Origin: CAZZIZ01 sp964654535
GTDB taxonomy: Bacteria; Bacteroidota; Bacteroidia; Chitinophagales; UBA2359
Direction of reading: 5' to 3'
Assembly (NCBI GenBank): GCA_964654535.1
Contig: CAZZIZ010000142.1
Coordinates: 1-8,478, forward strand
Length of the DNA: 8,478 nucleotides
The notes beneath the pieces were generated by a model. It had not been told where the DNA came from. It saw only the letters and a list, made by a program, of their open reading frames with translations, and did no database searches. Made by a program: the position numbers and the translations under genes. This document shows, piece by piece, positions 5,766 through 8,478 of this stretch; the first letter of the stretch is position 1; each line of letters opens with the position of its first letter.

Positions 5766-7076
5766 GTGTTGGGGAGGTTTTTAAAATTTACTGTCATCTG
5801 TGCCCTCGTTCTAGGGCTGCTATTAATCTTTTTAGATTCAATGGCTCAACAATCAGGAAAGATGCTGATGCATTATGACATCGAAGTAAAAGGCGAAGTA
5901 AAAAGCCTCTATATCGAAGGCTTATTGCCAGAGAGTCTCAAAAACAGGCAACGCGTATTTAATATTCGCTTTTCCGCACCACAAGCCAAATCCATAGAAA
6001 AGAACGACTGCAGATATTTCAATATCGAGTACAAGCATTTGAAAAATCAGCGCCTGCAATTTACCGCTGAGTATGACTTAGAACTCTTTGAATACGACTG
6101 GGAGCAGGCTGTCAGACAAGGTAATAATGAAAAAGAATCGGATGAGGTTTTAAAAAGGCATCTACTGCTCAGCGAAGAAGAAGCAGGTTATAGCCGACTG
6201 CAAGCGGCAGCCGAAACCATAGACGGAAACTCGCAAATAGATTTGCTTGCTCAAATAAACGACTTTGTATCCAGGCAGCTACACTACGACAATTCGATAA
6301 ACGAAGACATCGGTGTAGACCAAGCGCTCAAACTGGGCCGTGGCGATTGCACGGAATACTCACAGTTGTTTGTCGCGCTTTGCAAAATGAAAAGCATACC
6401 CGCCCGAATGATCGGTGGACTGATTACCAACTCTACTAGCAGCAATGCCGCGCACAACTGGGTTGAAGTATACTTAACCAACGTTGGCTGGGTTCCACTT
6501 GATCCAACCGCTATAGACGTCTCAGAAGGCGTCGCCTTTCACGAAGTCAACAACAATTACATTTATTTATCCCGCGGTCAGTTAGGTAATGACCTTGTAA
6601 CCGGCAATACCATGTGGGAGTGGAACGGCAAGAAAGGCTCCGAAGTAATAGTAAACTGCACTTATACCTTTGACAATTCTATGGAGAAGCGATTCAACAA
6701 GCTGCACTTTCTTTATCTGAGTCGTGACTTCAACACAGTACAGGACGAACTAAACAAAATGATGGACTACGATCCTGACAACGTAAAGTACATCTGTTTA
6801 CAGGCTATGGTCAACTACAAACGAAACTTGGTCAATATTTCCGCGCAGGAATTGCGTGAAGCCGCCAAGCGCAGCCGCAATAACATTCAGAAAGCCATTG
6901 TGTATTACAACACCGCAAAGTTTCATTGCTTAAAAGGCGAGCTAGAAAAAAGTATGATGTATCTAGAAAAAGCCATTGCCCACGGCTATACGGACTTACT
7001 AAAAATGCGCAACGATCCCGACTTTTACTTTATAAGAAATGAGCCGAGCTTTCAGGCTATGGTTGCCAGTCGTTAA
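5766..7076 (+). CDS. Exported transglutaminase-like protein with C-terminal TPR-like repeats
   Basis: 436 residues. The N-terminus has a Sec signal peptide: positive residues Arg4 and Lys7, a hydrophobic stretch about 8-23 and a plausible cleavage site SMA|QQ after residue 27; there is no lipobox cysteine. Residues about 30-115 look like the beta-rich domain that often precedes this fold. The transglutaminase-like core runs about 155-250, with the triad Cys195 (GRGDCTEYS), His230 (AAHNWVEVY) and Asp247 (WVPLDPT), all intact. From about 310 to the end the chain is helical; the last part (KAIVYYNTAKFHCLKGELEK and onwards, then DPDFYFIRNEPSFQAM) has the pattern of a TPR followed by a terminal capping segment. 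In bacteria such proteins are usually cysteine peptidases or of unknown role; the substrate here is unknown. The start is GTG 5766 or TTG 5769: an in-frame TAA lies immediately before GTG, and the first in-frame ATG would remove the signal peptide. GGGGAGG lies inside the coding sequence, just after these start codons. Confidence 0.85.
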   Translation: MLGRFLKFTVICALVLGLLLIFLDSMAQQSGKMLMHYDIEVKGEVKSLYIEGLLPESLKNRQRVFNIRFSAPQAKSIEKNDCRYFNIEYKHLKNQRLQFTAEYDLELFEYDWEQAVRQGNNEKESDEVLKRHLLLSEEEAGYSRLQAAAETIDGNSQIDLLAQINDFVSRQLHYDNSINEDIGVDQALKLGRGDCTEYSQLFVALCKMKSIPARMIGGLITNSTSSNAAHNWVEVYLTNVGWVPLDPTAIDVSEGVAFHEVNNNYIYLSRGQLGNDLVTGNTMWEWNGKKGSEVIVNCTYTFDNSMEKRFNKLHFLYLSRDFNTVQDELNKMMDYDPDNVKYICLQAMVNYKRNLVNISAQELREAAKRSRNNIQKAIVYYNTAKFHCLKGELEKSMMYLEKAIAHGYTDLLKMRNDPDFYFIRNEPSFQAMVASR

Positions 7077-7117
7077 GGAGTTCGACTAGTCTTATCAGTA
7101 TTGTTTTCTGGGCGAGT

Positions 7118-7178
7118 CCCTTCTGCTAATCTTTTGAGCTTCTTCCGCAAAGCGGAAAGCTCAAAAGATTAGCAAGGG
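7118..7178 (+). repeat. Long bulged hairpin A of the intergenic element
   Basis: Three stacked stems can be drawn. The outer one is CCCT (7118-7121) with AGGG (7175-7178). The main one is a perfect 17-pair stem, TGCTAATCTTTTGAGCT (7124-7140) with its reverse complement (7158-7174). The inner one is TTCCGC (7143-7148) with GCGGAA (7152-7157), closed by AAA. The only unpaired bases outside the loop are two TC bulges on the 5' arm, at 7122-7123 and 7141-7142. Its flanks GGGCGAGTCCC and AAGGGTCGGGC recall hairpin-rich intergenic repeats of Bacteroidetes genomes, which is a recollection and not a search result. Confidence 0.85.
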
Positions 7179-7235
7179 TCGGGCTATCCATGACTCCGCT
7201 TCGCTTCGGTCTCTTTCTTGTTCTGCCAACGCATC

Positions 7236-7261
7236 TGCTTCTACCGCTAAGGCGGTAAGCA
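7236..7261 (+). repeat. Hairpin B, a second version of the hairpin A core
   Basis: TGCT (7236-7239) pairs with AGCA (7258-7261), a TC bulge follows (7240-7241), then TACCGC (7242-7247) pairs with GCGGTA (7252-7257) around a TAAG loop. The core GCTTCTACCGCTAAGGCGGT is nearly the same as GCTTCTTCCGCAAAGCGGAA of hairpin A, in the same orientation, with the T-A pair of A changed to an A-T pair here. Confidence 0.8.
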
Positions 7262-7307
7262 TATACGGGCATCACAAAAGAGACTGCTTCCTTTGGTCGC
7301 ATCATTC

Positions 7308-7322
7308 CTATCCCTCTCGCGA
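7308..7322 (+). repeat. 15-base motif, copy 1 (right end of the intergenic element)
   Basis: CTATCCCTCTCGCGA. It matches the minus-strand motif at 8422-8436 in 14 of 15 positions. The two copies point towards each other with glsA between them. Copy 1 follows hairpin B by about 47 bases and may mark the end of the repeat element. Confidence 0.5.
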
Positions 7323-7346
7323 AATGGATTAAGAAAAACCTCTACA

Positions 7347-7361
7347 ATTGCCAAAGGCAAT
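7347..7361. other. Small perfect hairpin near the glsA 3' end
   Basis: ATTGCC (7347-7352) and GGCAAT (7356-7361) form a perfect six-pair stem with an AAA loop. It lies about 85 bases beyond the glsA stop on the minus strand and is not followed by a T tract, so termination is doubtful. The AAA loop closed by CC/GG resembles hairpin A, but the bulge and outer stem are absent. Confidence 0.45.
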
Positions 7362-7446
7362 CACCGAAAAATCCGCTTTTGAAAGGGTTAGGGGAGCGTT
7401 CACGTCTGTTAATTTTGGATGTCAAACGCTTTCAATAAGTAGAAAA

Positions 7447-8367
7447 TTAAAAAATTGTCTTATCCGTAGCTGATGTAAATCGCTGCAAGAATTGCATACC
7501 TCGGTAGGAGTTTCCTTTGGGATTTAGTCCTGGACTCCAAACGCTTATTGCGTATTTGTTTGGAAGAATGGCAGCTATACCGCCACCCACACCGCTTTTA
7601 CCAGGCAGACCTACTCTAAAGGCAAACTCACCCGCCTCATCATAAAAACCGCAGGTCTGCATAACGGCACTTATACGCTTGTTCTTTTCCGAACTAATGA
7701 CTTGACTTCCTGTGTTTACAGATTCTCCTTTATTGGCGAGAAAGAGAAATGCCTTAGAAAGAGTTTCGCAACTCATTTTCAACGAAGAGAGATAAAAGTA
7801 CAGATCAATTACTTCGTCGACATTGTTTTTGATATTGCCAAAGGACTTCATTAAATTGATCAAAGCGTAGTTTCGAAATCCAGATTCCTTTTCAGACTTT
7901 GCTATGCGCTCATCAAATTTTACTTCGAGTCCTTCATAAGTACTTGCTATAAAACTTTGGAGACGATCTCTAGGGTCGGCGCAGCTGCTATAAATAATGT
8001 CGCAGATAACGAGGGCTCCAGCGTTTATTAATGGGTTCCTAGGAATGCCGTTTTCTAATTCCAATTGAACCAAAGAATTGAAGGCCATACCTGATGGTTC
8101 AACATCAACTCGTTCCCAAATTGACTCACCCATATACTCATAGGCCAGTGCTAAAGCGAGAACTTTGGCTATACTTTGTATTGAGAAGTCTTCTTGATAA
8201 TCTCCAGCATGGTAACTTTTTCCATCTAGAGTTTGAAGAGAAACACCGAACTTACTTATATCTACTTCTCCAAGTACAGGAATATAGGTGGCCACCTTAC
8301 CCAAGTTGGGTTCAGACTTTATTTCGTCGTAAATAGTATTAATTATTTGTTGGTAGTCTAAATCCAT
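7447..8367 (-). CDS. glsA: Glutaminase A (serine-dependent, beta-lactamase fold)
   Basis: Hydrolyses L-glutamine to glutamate and ammonia in the cytoplasm. The 306-residue length is that of single-domain bacterial glutaminases. The catalytic SxxK is Ser65-Ile-Ala-Lys68 within FSIQSIAKV; other family blocks are GKVATYIP (23-30), EPSGMAFNSLVQLE (90-103), NPLINAGAL (111-119, Asn115), RNYALINLMKSFGNI (165-179), TCGFYDEAGEFAFRVG (238-253, Tyr242) and LPGKSGVGGGIAA (254-266). Residues matching the substrate contacts known for E. coli glutaminase (Ser, Asn, Glu, Asn, Tyr, Tyr, Val) can all be placed. The start is ATG at 8367-8365 with no evident Shine-Dalgarno sequence. The gene stands alone, convergent with the transglutaminase-like gene. 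Nothing points to truncation. Confidence 0.96.
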   Translation of the reverse strand: MDLDYQQIINTIYDEIKSEPNLGKVATYIPVLGEVDISKFGVSLQTLDGKSYHAGDYQEDFSIQSIAKVLALALAYEYMGESIWERVDVEPSGMAFNSLVQLELENGIPRNPLINAGALVICDIIYSSCADPRDRLQSFIASTYEGLEVKFDERIAKSEKESGFRNYALINLMKSFGNIKNNVDEVIDLYFYLSSLKMSCETLSKAFLFLANKGESVNTGSQVISSEKNKRISAVMQTCGFYDEAGEFAFRVGLPGKSGVGGGIAAILPNKYAISVWSPGLNPKGNSYRGMQFLQRFTSATDKTIF

Positions 8368-8397
8368 TTTATGCTCAGCTAGTGTTTCTCTTTCTTA

Positions 8398-8405
8398 CAA
8401 ATTGA
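8398..8405 (-). promoter_or_regulatory. Candidate -7 element for glsA
   Basis: On the minus strand this reads TCAATTTG, one base off the Bacteroidetes TAnnTTTG consensus, and would place a transcription start roughly 25 bases before the glsA ATG. A perfect ten-base palindrome GATTTAAATC (8412-8421) lies seven bases upstream of it. No good -33 box is visible, so confidence is low. Confidence 0.25.
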
Positions 8406-8421
8406 ATTTACGATTTAAATC

Positions 8422-8436
8422 TCGCGTGAGGGATAG
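8422..8436 (-). repeat. 15-base motif, copy 2, inverted relative to copy 1
   Basis: On the minus strand this reads CTATCCCTCACGCGA, differing from the copy at 7308-7322 only at position 10 (A for T). It lies 55 bases upstream of the glsA start. If it is the end of a second repeat element, the rest of that element would extend rightwards through 8478 and out of the window; no hairpin core like A or B is seen in the visible part. Confidence 0.5.
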
Positions 8437-8478
8437 AGGGGTTTGTTTGAGCTCCTGTTGTTTTCGAACACAAACACT

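Larger units (their letters stand above)
7077..7446. other. 370-base intergenic region between convergent genes, rich in hairpins
   Basis: No open reading frame of credible content is seen here. The region separates the 3' end of the transglutaminase-like gene from the 3' end of glsA. It holds two related bulged hairpins (7118-7178 and 7236-7261), a small hairpin (7347-7361), stretches such as CCGCTTCGCTTCGG (7196-7209), and a 15-base motif (7308-7322) repeated in inverse orientation upstream of glsA. Neither hairpin is followed by a T tract on either strand, so they are not typical terminators. Confidence 0.7.

Noticed and set aside
7118..7178. Hairpin A as a bidirectional rho-independent terminator for the convergent genes
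   Set aside because: No T tract follows the stem on either strand, the stem is far longer than a typical terminator, and its core is repeated in hairpin B. A secondary role in stopping transcription is still possible.
7118..7261. Integron attC-type recombination sites
   Set aside because: The hairpins are bulged like attC sites but lack the conserved GTTRRRY and RYYYAAC ends, and no integrase or gene cassettes are present.
7395..7430. AGCGTT...AACGCT inverted pair as a glsA terminator
   Set aside because: Only six base pairs with a 24-base loop and no T tract on the minus strand beyond it.
7077..7446. CRISPR array
   Set aside because: Only two hairpin units with unequal lengths and no regularly spaced identical repeats; no cas gene in the window.

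Overview
This window looks like a chromosomal segment of a Bacteroidetes (Bacteroidota) bacterium. The assignment rests on protein family types and gene neighbourhood. There is a tandem LAB_N membrane protein beside a DPM1-like glycosyltransferase, an EPSP synthase with a GESGLSVRM loop, and a chorismate synthase with a GGGHFSGR motif. Starts are weakly Shine-Dalgarno-dependent and often not ATG, and one intergenic region is rich in hairpins. No rRNA, tRNA, CRISPR array, transposase or phage gene was seen. Genus cannot be told from the sequence alone.

Layout: positions 1-4605 form one leftward gene block with very short gaps or overlaps, transcribed aroB > aroA > aroC > family 2 glycosyltransferase > LAB_N protein (cut by the window edge). 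AroB makes 3-dehydroquinate, AroA makes EPSP and AroC makes chorismate, so three of the seven shikimate steps sit together. They are followed without a break by two envelope genes that probably make and use a polyprenyl-phosphate-linked sugar. Nearly every gene in the block starts with GTG or TTG.

Divergently from aroB, a rightward mscS-type mechanosensitive channel gene (4752-5573) ends in a GAAA-loop hairpin followed by a strong intrinsic terminator. Next is an exported transglutaminase-like protein with C-terminal TPR-like repeats (5766-7076), starting at a GTG directly behind an in-frame stop. A 370-base gap between convergent genes (7077-7446) holds the most unusual structure in the window: two hairpins with the same core, one compensatory base-pair change, and TC bulges on the 5' arms. 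Finally a leftward glutaminase gene, glsA (7447-8367), is bracketed by two inverted copies of a 15-base motif, one at the end of the hairpin element and one upstream of the glsA start.

The protein-coding genes are ordinary, well-conserved housekeeping or envelope genes. The best candidates for something undescribed are the hairpin element and its possible second copy, and the unusual 5' region of the transglutaminase gene.
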